A stretch of DNA of 64,000 nt from Salinimicrobium profundisediminis (GCF_026241755.1 NZ_JAPJDA010000004.1:1-64000), one strand, 5' to 3'. Counted from the stretch's first letter, positions 27,062 through 34,590 are shown. The notes: generated from the sequence alone by a model not told the origin. A program made the numbers and translations.

Positions 27062-27090
27062 CATTTCCCCAATTCACAAAATAAGAAGTA

Positions 27091-28152
27091 ATGATTAAAA
27101 CTGATATGTTGATCATCGGTGCGGGGCCTACTGGTCTTTTCGCCGTATTTGAAGCAGGATTATTAAAATTAAAATGTCACCTCATAGACGCCCTGCCGCA
27201 ACCGGGGGGGCAATGTTCAGAGATCTACCCTAAAAAGCCTATTTATGATATTCCGGCTTTTCCCGAAGTACTGGCGGGAGATCTTGTAGATAACCTTATG
27301 GAGCAGATTCGTCCGTTTGAACCAGGTTTTTCCCTGGGGGAAAGGGCAGAAACAATAGAGAAGCTGGATGACGGTTCTTTTATCGTCACCACCAGTGAAG
27401 GTACGCAGCATCAGGCCCCGGTAGTAGTTATTGCCGGTGGTCTGGGGAGTTTTGAGCCCCGCAAACCTCCTATTCCCAATATTGCAAAGTATGAGAACAA
27501 CGGGGTTGCGTATATGATCAAAGAACCCGAAGATTACCGCGACAAGCGTGTGGTAATTGCAGGAGGGGGAGACTCAGCTTTAGACTGGGCTATTTATCTT
27601 TCTGAAGTTGCTTCGGAAGTTTCTCTGGTTCACAGAAGAAATGAATTCCGCGGAGCATTAGATTCTGTAGAGAAAGTTTCTGAACTCTCAAAAATAGGAA
27701 AAATCAACCTCATTACTGAAGCTGAAGTAGTTGGCTTGAAAGGGGAAGAAGCATTAGATTCAGTGGTAATCCGCCACAAAGGAGATGCTTCCGAAGAAGA
27801 GATCAAAGAAACTGATTATTTCATTCCGTTATTCGGACTTTCCCCAAAATTAGGACCAATTGCCAATTGGGGGCTCGAAATTGAAAAGAATGCAATCAAG
27901 GTTGATAACAGCTACGATTATCAAACCAATATTCCGGGAATTTATGCTATTGGAGATGTAAATACCTATCCGGGTAAGCTAAAGCTCATTTTGTGTGGTT
28001 TCCATGAAGCGGCCATTATGTGCCAGAGTGCTTATCAAAAAATATTTCCCGATAAGAAATACGTGATGAAGTACACCACAGTGAGTGGGGTGAATGGATT
28101 TGACGGCAGTAAGAAAGAGGCCAAACGGGAAGTTGTAAAGAGTATTAATTAA
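27091..28152 (+). CDS. Ferredoxin--NADP reductase (thioredoxin-reductase-like type)
   Basis: A 353-residue flavoprotein. The FAD loop is GAGPTG at residues 8-13, the NADPH-binding loop is VVIAGGGDSALDWA, and the C-terminal FAD motif is GIYAIGDVNTYPGKLKL. It lacks the CXXC of thioredoxin reductase, which identifies it as the ferredoxin/flavodoxin reductase type. The ferredoxin encoded 66 bp downstream is its likely partner. A 15-bp-arm hairpin lies between the two genes. Confidence 0.94.
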   Translation: MIKTDMLIIGAGPTGLFAVFEAGLLKLKCHLIDALPQPGGQCSEIYPKKPIYDIPAFPEVLAGDLVDNLMEQIRPFEPGFSLGERAETIEKLDDGSFIVTTSEGTQHQAPVVVIAGGLGSFEPRKPPIPNIAKYENNGVAYMIKEPEDYRDKRVVIAGGGDSALDWAIYLSEVASEVSLVHRRNEFRGALDSVEKVSELSKIGKINLITEAEVVGLKGEEALDSVVIRHKGDASEEEIKETDYFIPLFGLSPKLGPIANWGLEIEKNAIKVDNSYDYQTNIPGIYAIGDVNTYPGKLKLILCGFHEAAIMCQSAYQKIFPDKKYVMKYTTVSGVNGFDGSKKEAKREVVKSIN

Positions 28153-28172
28153 TTTTACCGAAATTTAAAACC

Positions 28173-28206
28173 AAACCTCACAGGTTTTGGAAACCTGTGA
28201 GGTTTT
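28173..28206. repeat. Dispersed hairpin, family AAACCTCACAGGTTT, copy 1
   Basis: Left arm 28173-28187, loop TGG, right arm 28191-28205; a perfect 15-bp stem. It lies between the reductase and ferredoxin genes and could weaken read-through, but the T-run is only four bases. Confidence 0.85.
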
Positions 28207-28217
28207 ATAATTGACAA

Positions 28218-28556
28218 ATGTCAGATATTAAAATTACAATCATTGATCGCGAAGGAGAAGCGCACCTTGTTGATGCGCCTATAGATATGAACATGAACCT
28301 CATGGAGGTGATTCGTTCATACGAGCTCGCACCCGAAGGTACTGTAGGTATTTGTGGGGGAATGGCCATGTGTGCTTCCTGCCAGTGCTATATGCTGAAC
28401 AAAGATCACCTGCTTCCCGAAAAGTCTTATGAAGAAGAGGAGATGCTGGACCAGGCTTTTTTTGTGCAGGAAAACAGCCGCTTAAGCTGTCAAATTCCCA
28501 TGGAGAAAGAGCTCGATGGGCTGGAAGTAAAGATCGCGCCTTTTAACGCCGACTAG
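28218..28556 (+). CDS. 2Fe-2S ferredoxin, adrenodoxin type
   Basis: 112 residues. The cluster ligands are the Cys46, Cys52 and Cys55 pattern in GICGGMAMCASCQCYML, with the fourth Cys in RLSCQIP. This matches adrenodoxin/ISC-type ferredoxins. It follows the ferredoxin reductase and is its probable redox partner, feeding electrons to Fe-S assembly or to a cytochrome P450-like acceptor. An extra Cys57 lies next to the cluster. Confidence 0.93.
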   Translation: MSDIKITIIDREGEAHLVDAPIDMNMNLMEVIRSYELAPEGTVGICGGMAMCASCQCYMLNKDHLLPEKSYEEEEMLDQAFFVQENSRLSCQIPMEKELDGLEVKIAPFNAD

Positions 28557-28613
28557 TTTGAAAAAAGGGTTCGGTTTTTGCCCTTTTTGAGCAGTAATAC
28601 AATCGCAGGTATC

Positions 28614-28778
28614 ATGATTTTAAATGTCATTGTTTTCTATTCACAAAAATCCAAAGATTATCTAAAGCTGGATGGGGTGATTGCAAAAAAGCCTGTGGAG
28701 TTGAAGAGCGAATGCTGTGAAAAATACAAAAAGGGCAGGCGTTGTAAACGCTGCCCCTGTTTTGATTTAGATATTTAA
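28614..28778 (+). CDS. Small cysteine-rich protein, 54 aa
   Basis: I see a short hydrophobic/basic start and a C-terminal cysteine cluster (Cys34, Cys35, Cys44, Cys47, Cys49) in SECCEKYKKGRRCKRCPCFD. I believe similar small proteins ending this way are conserved in Flavobacteriaceae, but no function is known; zinc or Fe-S binding is possible. The open frame extends back to a TTG at 28578; the ATG at 28614 is preferred. It follows ferredoxin on the same strand with a 57-bp gap and ends 10 bp before a strong terminator. Confidence 0.65.
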   Translation: MILNVIVFYSQKSKDYLKLDGVIAKKPVELKSECCEKYKKGRRCKRCPCFDLDI

Positions 28779-28787
28779 ATTTGGAGT

Positions 28788-28827
28788 AGACCTCACAGGT
28801 TTTTAAAACCTGTGAGGTCTTTTTTTT
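28788..28827 (+). terminator. Hairpin copy 2 of the ACCTCACAGGT family, acting as terminator
   Basis: Left arm 28788-28803, single-base loop, right arm 28805-28820: a perfect 16-bp stem followed by nine T. It is the same sequence family as the hairpins at 28173 and 30061. Confidence 0.88.
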
Positions 28828-30005
28828 TACTGAAAAGCAGGAATTCCTGTAATATCTGCCCCTGTTATTAAGAGGTGAATGTCGTGCGTGCCTTCGTAGG
28901 TTATCACACTTTCCAGGTTCATGGAGTGTCGCATAATGCTGTATTCCCCGGTAATTCCCATTCCTCCTAAAACCTGCCTGGCTTCCCTGGCGATATTGAT
29001 CGCCATTTCCACGTTATTCCTTTTTGCCATAGAGATCTGTGCTGAGGTGGCGGTACCTTCGTTTCTCATAACTCCAAGTCTCCATGCAAGTAGTTGGGCT
29101 TTTGTGATCTCTGTGATCATTTCGGCCAGTTTCTTCTGTTGTAGCTGGAAACTCGCAATAGGCTTCCCAAACTGTTCACGTTCCTTTGCGTAACGCAAAG
29201 CTGTATCATAACAATCCATCGCAGCCCCAATTGCGCCCCAGGCAATTCCGTAGCGGGCAGAGTCAAGGCAGCCAAGAGGAGCACCCAGTCCGCTTTTTTC
29301 GGGCATCAGGTTTTCTTTAGGCACTTTTACATTGTTAAAGACAAGTTCCCCTGTGGCACTGGCGCGAAGCGACCACTTATTATGAGTTTCGGGCGTTGTG
29401 AAACCTTCCATTCCGCGTTCTACAATGAGTCCGTAGATGCGGCCTTCCTCATTTTTTGCCCATACAACAGCGATATCAGCAAAAGGAGCGTTAGAGATCC
29501 ACATTTTCGCACCATTAAGCAGGTAGTGATCTCCATTGTCTTTAAAGGTGGTGGTCATGCCGCTGGGGTTAGAACCGTGGTCGGGTTCGGTAAGCCCAAA
29601 ACATCCCATCATTTCTCCCGAAGCTAGCTTTGGAAGATATTTCTTTTTTTGTTCTTCGGTCCCGTATTTAAAGATAGGATACATCACCAAAGAAGACTGT
29701 ACAGAAGCTGTCGATCTTACGCCACTATCGCCTCTTTCTATCTCCTGCATGATTAATCCGTAGGAGATCTGGTCGAGACCTGCGCCGCCGTATTCTTCAG
29801 GAATATAAGGGCCAAAGGCTCCAATTTCGGCAAGGCCGTTAATTATTTGCTTCGGAAATTCGGCTTTTTGGGCAGCTTCTTCTATAATGGGAGAAACCTC
29901 GCGCTTTACCCATTCCCGGGCAGCGTCACGTACCATTTTATGTTCATCACTAAGAAGGTCGTCAAGATTATAGTAATCGGGCGCCTGGAATTGGTCTGCT
30001 TTCAT
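28827..30005 (-). CDS. Acyl-CoA dehydrogenase, glutaryl-CoA dehydrogenase-like
   Basis: A 392-residue FAD enzyme. Features typical of the glutaryl-CoA type are the arginine region GVRSTASVQSSLVMYPI, which in the characterised enzyme binds the substrate carboxylate. The catalytic-base region YEGTHDIHLLITGADITG near the C-terminus and CFGLTEPDHGSNP are also present. The reaction would be glutaryl-CoA to crotonyl-CoA plus CO2, in lysine/tryptophan breakdown. It is a single gene. Its stop codon adjoins the T-run of the preceding terminator. Confidence 0.92.
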   Translation of the reverse strand: MKADQFQAPDYYNLDDLLSDEHKMVRDAAREWVKREVSPIIEEAAQKAEFPKQIINGLAEIGAFGPYIPEEYGGAGLDQISYGLIMQEIERGDSGVRSTASVQSSLVMYPIFKYGTEEQKKKYLPKLASGEMMGCFGLTEPDHGSNPSGMTTTFKDNGDHYLLNGAKMWISNAPFADIAVVWAKNEEGRIYGLIVERGMEGFTTPETHNKWSLRASATGELVFNNVKVPKENLMPEKSGLGAPLGCLDSARYGIAWGAIGAAMDCYDTALRYAKEREQFGKPIASFQLQQKKLAEMITEITKAQLLAWRLGVMRNEGTATSAQISMAKRNNVEMAINIAREARQVLGGMGITGEYSIMRHSMNLESVITYEGTHDIHLLITGADITGIPAFQ

Positions 30006-30060
30006 TGTTGGTAGTTTAAGTTTTTGTCTGGAATAGTAAATTTACATAGAAAGACCATAA

Positions 30061-30093
30061 AGACCTAACAGGTTTCAAAAACCTGTTAGGTCT
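30061..30093. repeat. Dispersed hairpin of the ACCTCACAGGT family, copy 3
   Basis: Left arm 30061-30075, loop CAA, right arm 30079-30093; perfect 15-bp stem. The central CTCAC/GTGAG pair of copies 1 and 2 is CTAAC/GTTAG here, a compensated change. It lies just upstream of the acyl-CoA dehydrogenase start. Confidence 0.85.
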
Positions 30094-30123
30094 GAAGCTT
30101 TAGATTCATGGAAAAAGATTGAT

Positions 30124-30310
30124 TTCTATTTCCTTGACCCTGAAAGGGGCATGTCCTCATAGCTATTAATCACGAGACCGTTCGACCCCTACGGGGTTGC
30201 ATATTTCCTGTTTTTATTTGTTCTATAAAGATTTGATTCCTTCGGGATTCTTACCTGGGTTACCCACAGATTCAAGTAAACTACATCTTCAAATAAAAAT
30301 CTTTTACCAG
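30124..30310. repeat. Long direct repeat, copy A (REP-like triple hairpin plus trmN6 3' end)
   Basis: This fills most of the 330-bp gap before the toxin gene. It contains three small hairpins with 3-nt loops: GACCCT-GAA-AGGGGC (30136-30150), CGACCCC-TAC-GGGGTTG (30183-30199) and GATTCC-TTC-GGGATTC (30235-30250, imperfect). It ends in 31 bp (30280-30310) identical to 31152-31182. Read leftwards beyond the repeat it encodes TPEFTELVKDFYLKM and a stop, a ghost of the trmN6 C-terminus. Confidence 0.88.
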
Positions 30311-30337
30311 TTCGGTGAATTCCGGAGTTCTTGTTGG

Positions 30338-30646
30338 CTAAATATTCAGGAGCTTTTTTAATGTTTCAGGATCCATTCTATTATTGAAAAAAGTGATTAG
30401 CACAACACTATTTTTAATCTCATTTATTTTATAAAAGAGAGTCACGTTTGGATGAATGAGGATTTTGCGAATGTGGGATTGGGGAAATATAACAGGGTGA
30501 AGAATCTTACCCGAAGTTATTTGAAAAAGATTTTCTTTTGTTAGGCTGTTAAAGTTTTGGATCTCCTTTGCTGTCCAGTATTTTTCAAGGCCCTCTAGTA
30601 TTTCCAGATAGGTTATTCTGGCCATACGGGTCCAGAAAATCTCCAT
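30338..30646 (-). CDS. RelE/ParE-family toxin
   Basis: A 102-residue protein with the RelE/ParE fold pattern: an N-terminal helix pair (ARITYLEILEGLEKYW), a central IRKILIHPNVTLFYKI strand pair, and the family ending VVLITFFNNRMDPETL. Such toxins cut ribosome-bound mRNA or poison gyrase. It starts 1 bp after the antitoxin stop, so the two are one operon. The pair is bracketed by long direct repeats. Its stop codon directly abuts the trmN6-like C-terminal remnant. Confidence 0.85.
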   Translation of the reverse strand: MEIFWTRMARITYLEILEGLEKYWTAKEIQNFNSLTKENLFQITSGKILHPVIFPQSHIRKILIHPNVTLFYKINEIKNSVVLITFFNNRMDPETLKKLLNI

Positions 30647-30647
30647 A

Positions 30648-30884
30648 TTAAATGTTATATTTTTCCTTAATCTCCCTCATAATATCTTCATGAGAATAGA
30701 TTTTTCCTTCTTCAATATCTTTTAAACCCGCCTCAATAAAAAGTCGTTCAGTATCTGAAATTTCATAAGAATCACCGGGATCTGATGTCTCATTTCTTAT
30801 TTCCTGAAGTCGCCTGACGATATCTTCATCCTCAAGAGAAAGAAGCCATTCAATAAGTTTATATTTTTCAGCAGGTAAATCCAT
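30648..30884 (-). CDS. Antitoxin of the RelE/ParE module
   Basis: 78 residues, acidic, with two predicted helices and the C-terminal HEDIMREIKEKYNI seen in Bacteroidota antitoxins next to RelE/ParE toxins. It should neutralise the downstream toxin and repress the pair. No DNA-binding domain could be named with certainty. Confidence 0.82.
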   Translation of the reverse strand: MDLPAEKYKLIEWLLSLEDEDIVRRLQEIRNETSDPGDSYEISDTERLFIEAGLKDIEEGKIYSHEDIMREIKEKYNI

Positions 30885-30997
30885 CGATCTTGTTTAGAGA
30901 AATATAGTGATAAGATAAAGAAATTTGGTTAATTCTCGTTATGTATTATTTTACGTCTTTTGCCAGGATTAATTTTTTAAGATCAGTAATATCTATA

Positions 30998-31182
30998 TCT
31001 ATTTTCATGACCCTGAAAGGATCATACCTTTATAGCTATAGTTCACGCGACCGTTCGACCCCTACGGGGTCGCATATGTCATGTTTTATTTTTTCTATAA
31101 AGATTTGATTCCTTCGGAATCGAAACCGGGGTTATCCAAGGATTTAAAGTAACTACATCTTCAAATAAAAATCTTTTACCAG
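30998..31182. repeat. Long direct repeat, copy B (REP-like triple hairpin plus trmN6 3' end)
   Basis: The second copy, on the other side of the toxin-antitoxin pair. Hairpins: GACCCT-GAA-AGGATC (31009-31023), CGACCCC-TAC-GGGGTCG (31056-31072, perfect) and GATTCC-TTC-GGAATC (31107-31121, perfect). Its last 31 bp (31152-31182) lie within the trmN6 coding end. Outside that core the two copies are roughly three-quarters identical by eye. Confidence 0.88.
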
Positions 31183-31884
31183 ATCTATATATTCGGGAGT
31201 GTATTGGTGCCGGGCGGTTTCGATAATAAGCTCATCAACTTCTGGCTTACCTTCCAAAAATGACATTTCCAGCAGACTTCTTTTTACGGGAGAATCGGGA
31301 GTTCCTTTTACATGGGTTATGCGCTGCGGAAAAAGTCCGTGGTCAGCTGCCAGGTAGCGGAATTTTTCTTCTTCAGCATAAGGGATAATGACGCTGAATT
31401 TTCCCCTTTTTGAGAGGAGTAAAGACACACCTTCCAGAAGTTCTTCGAAAGGGAGTGCTTCTGCAAACCTTGCCTGGTCACGCTTTGCATCTCCTGAAGA
31501 ATAATCGGCCGAATAAAATGGCGGATTTGAAATTATGAGCTCATACTTTTCCTCTTCTTCCATACCTTCTTCCTGCATCTCTTCTACAAACTCATCAAAG
31601 GCGGCGTGATAGCAAAAGAGTCGGTCGCCCCAGTCGCTGTTCTCAAAATTGTCAACTGCCTGCTCGTAGGCATCTTCATCTATTTCGAGGGCATCAATGA
31701 GTTCAGCATTACTGCGCTGTGCTAACATTAAAGCTATGACTCCGGTGCCGGTGCCAATATCCAGAATAGAAAACGGATTATGCTCTAAAGAAGCCCAGGC
31801 TCCCAGCAGCACCCCATCGGTACCGATTTTCATCGCGCACTTATCCTGCTGAATTGTAAATTGTTTAAAACGGAAGCTTTTCAT
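31153..31884 (-). CDS. trmN6: tRNA1(Val) A37 N6-methyltransferase family protein
   Basis: A 243-residue SAM methyltransferase. The SAM loop is LDIGTGTGVIALMLAQ, and the N6-adenine signature NPPFYS lies near residue 125. The N-terminal FKQFTIQQDKCAMKIGTDGVLLGAW is typical of the YfiC/TrmN6 family. Its last codons (LVKDFYLKM) lie in direct repeat copy B. It probably once formed an operon with rpsP and rimM; a four-helix-bundle gene flanked by inverted repeats now separates it from rimM. Confidence 0.9.
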   Translation of the reverse strand: MKSFRFKQFTIQQDKCAMKIGTDGVLLGAWASLEHNPFSILDIGTGTGVIALMLAQRSNAELIDALEIDEDAYEQAVDNFENSDWGDRLFCYHAAFDEFVEEMQEEGMEEEEKYELIISNPPFYSADYSSGDAKRDQARFAEALPFEELLEGVSLLLSKRGKFSVIIPYAEEEKFRYLAADHGLFPQRITHVKGTPDSPVKRSLLEMSFLEGKPEVDELIIETARHQYTPEYIDLVKDFYLKM

Positions 31885-31912
31885 TGCTGATTATTAATTG
31901 GTGAGGCAAGAT

Positions 31913-31930
31913 AAGCACCAAATTCCAATT
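31913..31930 (+). repeat. Left inverted repeat of the four-helix-bundle insertion
   Basis: AAGCACCAAATTCCAATT. Its first 14 bases are the exact reverse complement of 32551-32564. Related partial copies (GCACCAAACATTAAATTCC, CACCAAATTC, GCACCGAATTCC) follow between 31940 and 32032. Confidence 0.75.
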
Positions 31931-32049
31931 GGTAAATGAAGCACCAAACATTAAATTCCAAAGAGAGGTATGTGGCAAATTTTAAACACCAAATTCTAAA
32001 AAAAAAGGTCGCGTCAAAGCACCGAATTCCAACGGTGAAATAAATTTAA

Positions 32050-32391
32050 TTATGATTTCTTAATAATGGCAGATAATATTTTTCGCAGTTCCTCTGCTTC
32101 CCTGAAAATTTCCTCTATCTCTGAATCTATGGACGGGTTTGAGGCTTTTAAAAGTTTTAATCAATAAGCAGATTCTTTAGCTTCTTTTCTAGCAATTTTA
32201 AGTCGAAAAGAAAAATCTTTGTCCCCCAGTTTCTCATTAGCCTCAATGTAATTCGCACCTACAGATCCCGACGATCTTATAAGTTGCTTTCCGTCTTCAA
32301 TATTTGAAATTGTTTTTGGAAGCTTTGAAACCAATAATCTGCATTGTCTTGCAAATTCGAAAGTTCTTTCTTCCAGGTTATAAGGTTTCAT
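32050..32391 (-). pseudogene. Four-helix-bundle protein (23S intervening-sequence/S23 type), broken by an in-frame TGA
   Basis: The start MKPYNLEERTFEFARQC and RSSGSVGANYIEANEKL are characteristic of the family, normally about 115-125 residues. Here the frame stops after KIARKEAKESAY at a TGA (32161-32163). The same frame then reads LKLLKASNPSIDSEIEE and on to a proper TAA at 32050. The family has a Trp at the broken position (YWLRLL), so one TGG-to-TGA change explains it. The full frame would be 113 residues plus one stop. An upstream ATG at 32406 would add five residues. The gene lies between inverted AAGCACCAAATTCC repeats. Confidence 0.85.
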
Positions 32392-32540
32392 ATTTAAAGT
32401 TAGCAAAAAATGTCTTTTTTAGAACCTTATTTTTTGCTCCAGATTGAATTTAAATTTTATTTTCTTTTGGATTTGATGCCTGGTATTCGAAATTTAAAAA
32501 TTTTCAAAAGTTGAAATTTGGTGCTTCAAATTTCCCAGAA

Positions 32541-32564
32541 ATTGGAATTTGGAATTTGGTGCTT
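32541..32564 (-). repeat. Right inverted repeat of the four-helix-bundle insertion
   Basis: GGAATTTGGTGCTT (32551-32564) is the exact reverse complement of 31913-31926; it is preceded by a second ATTGGAATTT and, at 32515-32526, another AATTTGGTGCTT. It ends 10 bp from the rimM stop codon. Confidence 0.75.
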
Positions 32565-32573
32565 GGGTATTGA

Positions 32574-33098
32574 TTATAGATATAAATCAATAAGCCCCTC
32601 GGGCGTCTTAACATAGATGGTTTTGTTTTTCTTATCCACCTTAACCAGGAATTGGTCGTTCATGGGGATGAGGATCTGTTTGCCGTCTTTTTCTATTTCA
32701 AAAAGGGCCTGGGTGGTGGTGTCATTGACTCCGGTGAGGGTGCCAACTGTGCCGTAAATCTCATCTTCTACGGTAAAACCGATTATTTCATGAAAATAGA
32801 ATTGATCATCATCTAATTCGGGCAGAAGGTTTAGTGGCAGATAGAGGTCGCATTTCATAAGATCTTCTGCGTCCTCTTCAGAATCTACTTCTTCAAATTT
32901 TACACGTAAGAGGTTGCTTTTTTGCAGCGAACTTCTTTCAATAAAAAATGGAACCAGATTGTTGTCATATTCGACAAAAACTGATTCCATTTCTAAATAA
33001 CTTTCGGGTTCATCGGTATCGAGTTTGATCAATACCTCTCCCTTAAAACTGAATTTACTAACGATCCTGCCAAGATAGAAACACTCTTCTTTTGTCAT
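32574..33098 (-). CDS. rimM: Ribosome maturation factor RimM
   Basis: A 174-residue 30S assembly factor that binds ribosomal protein S19. The N-terminal domain has CFYLGRIVSKFSFKGEVLIKLDTDEPE, and the C-terminal PRC-barrel has IIGFTVEDEIYGTVGTLTGVND and ILIPM. It lies 18 bp downstream of rpsP in the same operon, the usual order. Confidence 0.95.
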   Translation of the reverse strand: MTKEECFYLGRIVSKFSFKGEVLIKLDTDEPESYLEMESVFVEYDNNLVPFFIERSSLQKSNLLRVKFEEVDSEEDAEDLMKCDLYLPLNLLPELDDDQFYFHEIIGFTVEDEIYGTVGTLTGVNDTTTQALFEIEKDGKQILIPMNDQFLVKVDKKNKTIYVKTPEGLIDLYL

Positions 33099-33116
33099 AA
33101 CTCGTTAGAGAAAAAA

Positions 33117-33686
33117 TTAAGAACCTGCCTGGTCCTGTTTTTCTTCAGCATTCGCTTCAGCAGCAGTAGCATCGTCTACTTCATTTGCAGCAGCAGCTTC
33201 CTGGTCTTCGGTGTTCTCCTCAACTTCAGGTTGTGCAGCGGCAGCAGCTTCGGCTTCGCGCTTGGCGTTAACTTCTTTTTCAGCCTCAAGAGCTTTAGCT
33301 TTAGCAGCTTCCTGCTCTTTGCTCAGGTTCTCTTTTTTAGCTTCAACTTTTCCTTCTTTTTCCGATACCCATGCGTTGAATTTCTCCTCTGCTTGTTCTT
33401 CGGTCAAAGCACCTTTTCTTACACCACCGGCAAGGTGATTCTTAAGAAGGATTCCTTTGTAAGAAAGGATAGCCCTTGCAGTATCTGTTGGCTGTGCACC
33501 ATTCTGTAACCATTTTACAGAACTGTCAACATCAATGTCAATAGTTGCAGGGTTGGTAGTTGGATTGTAGATTCCCAATTTTTCAAGGAATTTACCATCT
33601 CTTTTTGCGCGTGAATCCGCAGCAACGATCCAGAAAAAAGGTTTACCTTTTTTACCGTGTCTTTGTAATCTAATCTTTACAGGCAT
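33117..33686 (-). CDS. rpsP: 30S ribosomal protein S16
   Basis: 189 residues. The first 80 are a normal S16 ([40 protein letters not shown]). The rest is an Ala/Glu-rich low-complexity extension (about 100-189) common in Bacteroidota S16 and absent in E. coli (82 residues). A small hairpin, GGGGT/ACCCC (33703-33717), lies in the leader. It is the first gene of the rpsP-rimM operon and is divergent from the DUF2383 gene. Confidence 0.96.
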   Translation of the reverse strand: MPVKIRLQRHGKKGKPFFWIVAADSRAKRDGKFLEKLGIYNPTTNPATIDIDVDSSVKWLQNGAQPTDTARAILSYKGILLKNHLAGGVRKGALTEEQAEEKFNAWVSEKEGKVEAKKENLSKEQEAAKAKALEAEKEVNAKREAEAAAAAQPEVEENTEDQEAAAANEVDDATAAEANAEEKQDQAGS

Positions 33687-33915
33687 AAAAATTAATTTGT
33701 GGGGTTCCCGACCCCGGTTATTAATGAGGGGGCAAAGATACTATTATTTTTTCTTGTATATTAAGTGGTTAGTAAAAAATATATTTCCTGCTTCAAAGCG
33801 GCCACCTTTATTTATTTTCTACAAAGTTAAGGAGTGCTAAACCCTGTTAAACATTGGGTTACGTCAATAATTGTATCTTATATTAGGAGAGAAAGAAAAG
33901 TTGCTAACCCAAAAA

Positions 33916-34377
33916 ATGAAGAAGAAAATGAACACGACAAAAGACCTGGCGTCAAAACTCAATGAGCTGCTGGAAAAGAACTATGATTCTGAAAAAGGAT
34001 TTCAAAAAGCAGCAGAAGATGTAAAGAGCCAAAGGCTGAAAGATTTTTTTGAAGCCAAAGCAAAAGAGCGATATGATTTTGGACATGAGTTAAAAACCGA
34101 AATCAAGAACCTGGGAGAGTCTCCTGATAAAGGAACCAGTGTTAGCGGTAAAGCCCACCACGCCTGGATGGATTTAAAAGCAGCCTTTTCTTCAGACAAT
34201 GAAGAGGCGATACTTGAAGAAACCGTGCGGGGAGAAAAAGTGGCTGTAGAAGATTACAATAAGATCATTAAAGAAGACGGTTTTGCACCTTCTACGGCAA
34301 ACCTGCTTATTAAACAGCGCAATGCTATAGAGCGCACTTTCAAACAGGTGAAAGACCTGGAGGAAACTTTTGATTAG
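33916..34377 (+). CDS. PA2169/DUF2383 four-helix-bundle protein
   Basis: A soluble, all-helical, acidic stress-type protein; the sequence TTKDLASKLNELLEKNYDSEKGFQKAAEDVKS and the later RQR-type helix EEAILEETVRGEKVAVEDYNKII match the family. Its function is unknown, though it is often stress-induced. The open frame begins at a TTG (33871); the ATG at 33916 or the one at 33928 (MNTTKDL) is more natural. It ends before a strong terminator. Confidence 0.87.
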   Translation: MKKKMNTTKDLASKLNELLEKNYDSEKGFQKAAEDVKSQRLKDFFEAKAKERYDFGHELKTEIKNLGESPDKGTSVSGKAHHAWMDLKAAFSSDNEEAILEETVRGEKVAVEDYNKIIKEDGFAPSTANLLIKQRNAIERTFKQVKDLEETFD

Positions 34378-34399
34378 TAAATTTTAGAATGTGAATATA

Positions 34400-34426
34400 A
34401 AGCCCGGGCCAGTCCCGGGCTTTTTT
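34400..34426 (+). terminator. Intrinsic terminator after the DUF2383 gene
   Basis: AAGCCCGGG (34400-34408), loop CCAGT, CCCGGGCTT (34414-34422), then T. A copy of the 17-bp palindrome follows 7 bp later. Confidence 0.9.
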
Positions 34427-34432
34427 ACGTGT

Positions 34433-34449
34433 CAAAAATGCCATTTTTG
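34433..34449. repeat. 17-bp palindrome copy 3
   Basis: CAAAAATGCCATTTTTG, extended to GTG(C)C/GGCAC-like flanks; not itself followed by a T-run beyond the stem. Confidence 0.9.
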
Positions 34450-34590
34450 GCACACCTCTTTCGTTAATAAATCCTGAAAACTTATCCTGAGAATACGTTC
34501 ATTTATATTTACTTTTACCAATTCGAAATTTGCTTCAAACGCTTTGGTTGGTGCTAATAATCAGCCTAAAAGCCTCTAAAATATTATTTT

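Noticed and set aside
30124-31182. Integron cassette with attC sites around the toxin-antitoxin pair
   Set aside because: The repeats have several small hairpins but not the paired R/L box layout of attC, and no integrase is seen; they contain a piece of trmN6 instead.
32161-32163. TGA read as selenocysteine or tryptophan (alternative code)
   Set aside because: Other genes here end in TGA and use TGG for Trp; there is no sign of a selenocysteine insertion element, and the family has Trp at the site. A nonsense mutation is simpler.
33231-33509. Plus-strand Phe/Ser-rich frame opposite rpsP
   Set aside because: It is an antisense shadow of the Ala/Glu-rich tail of S16.
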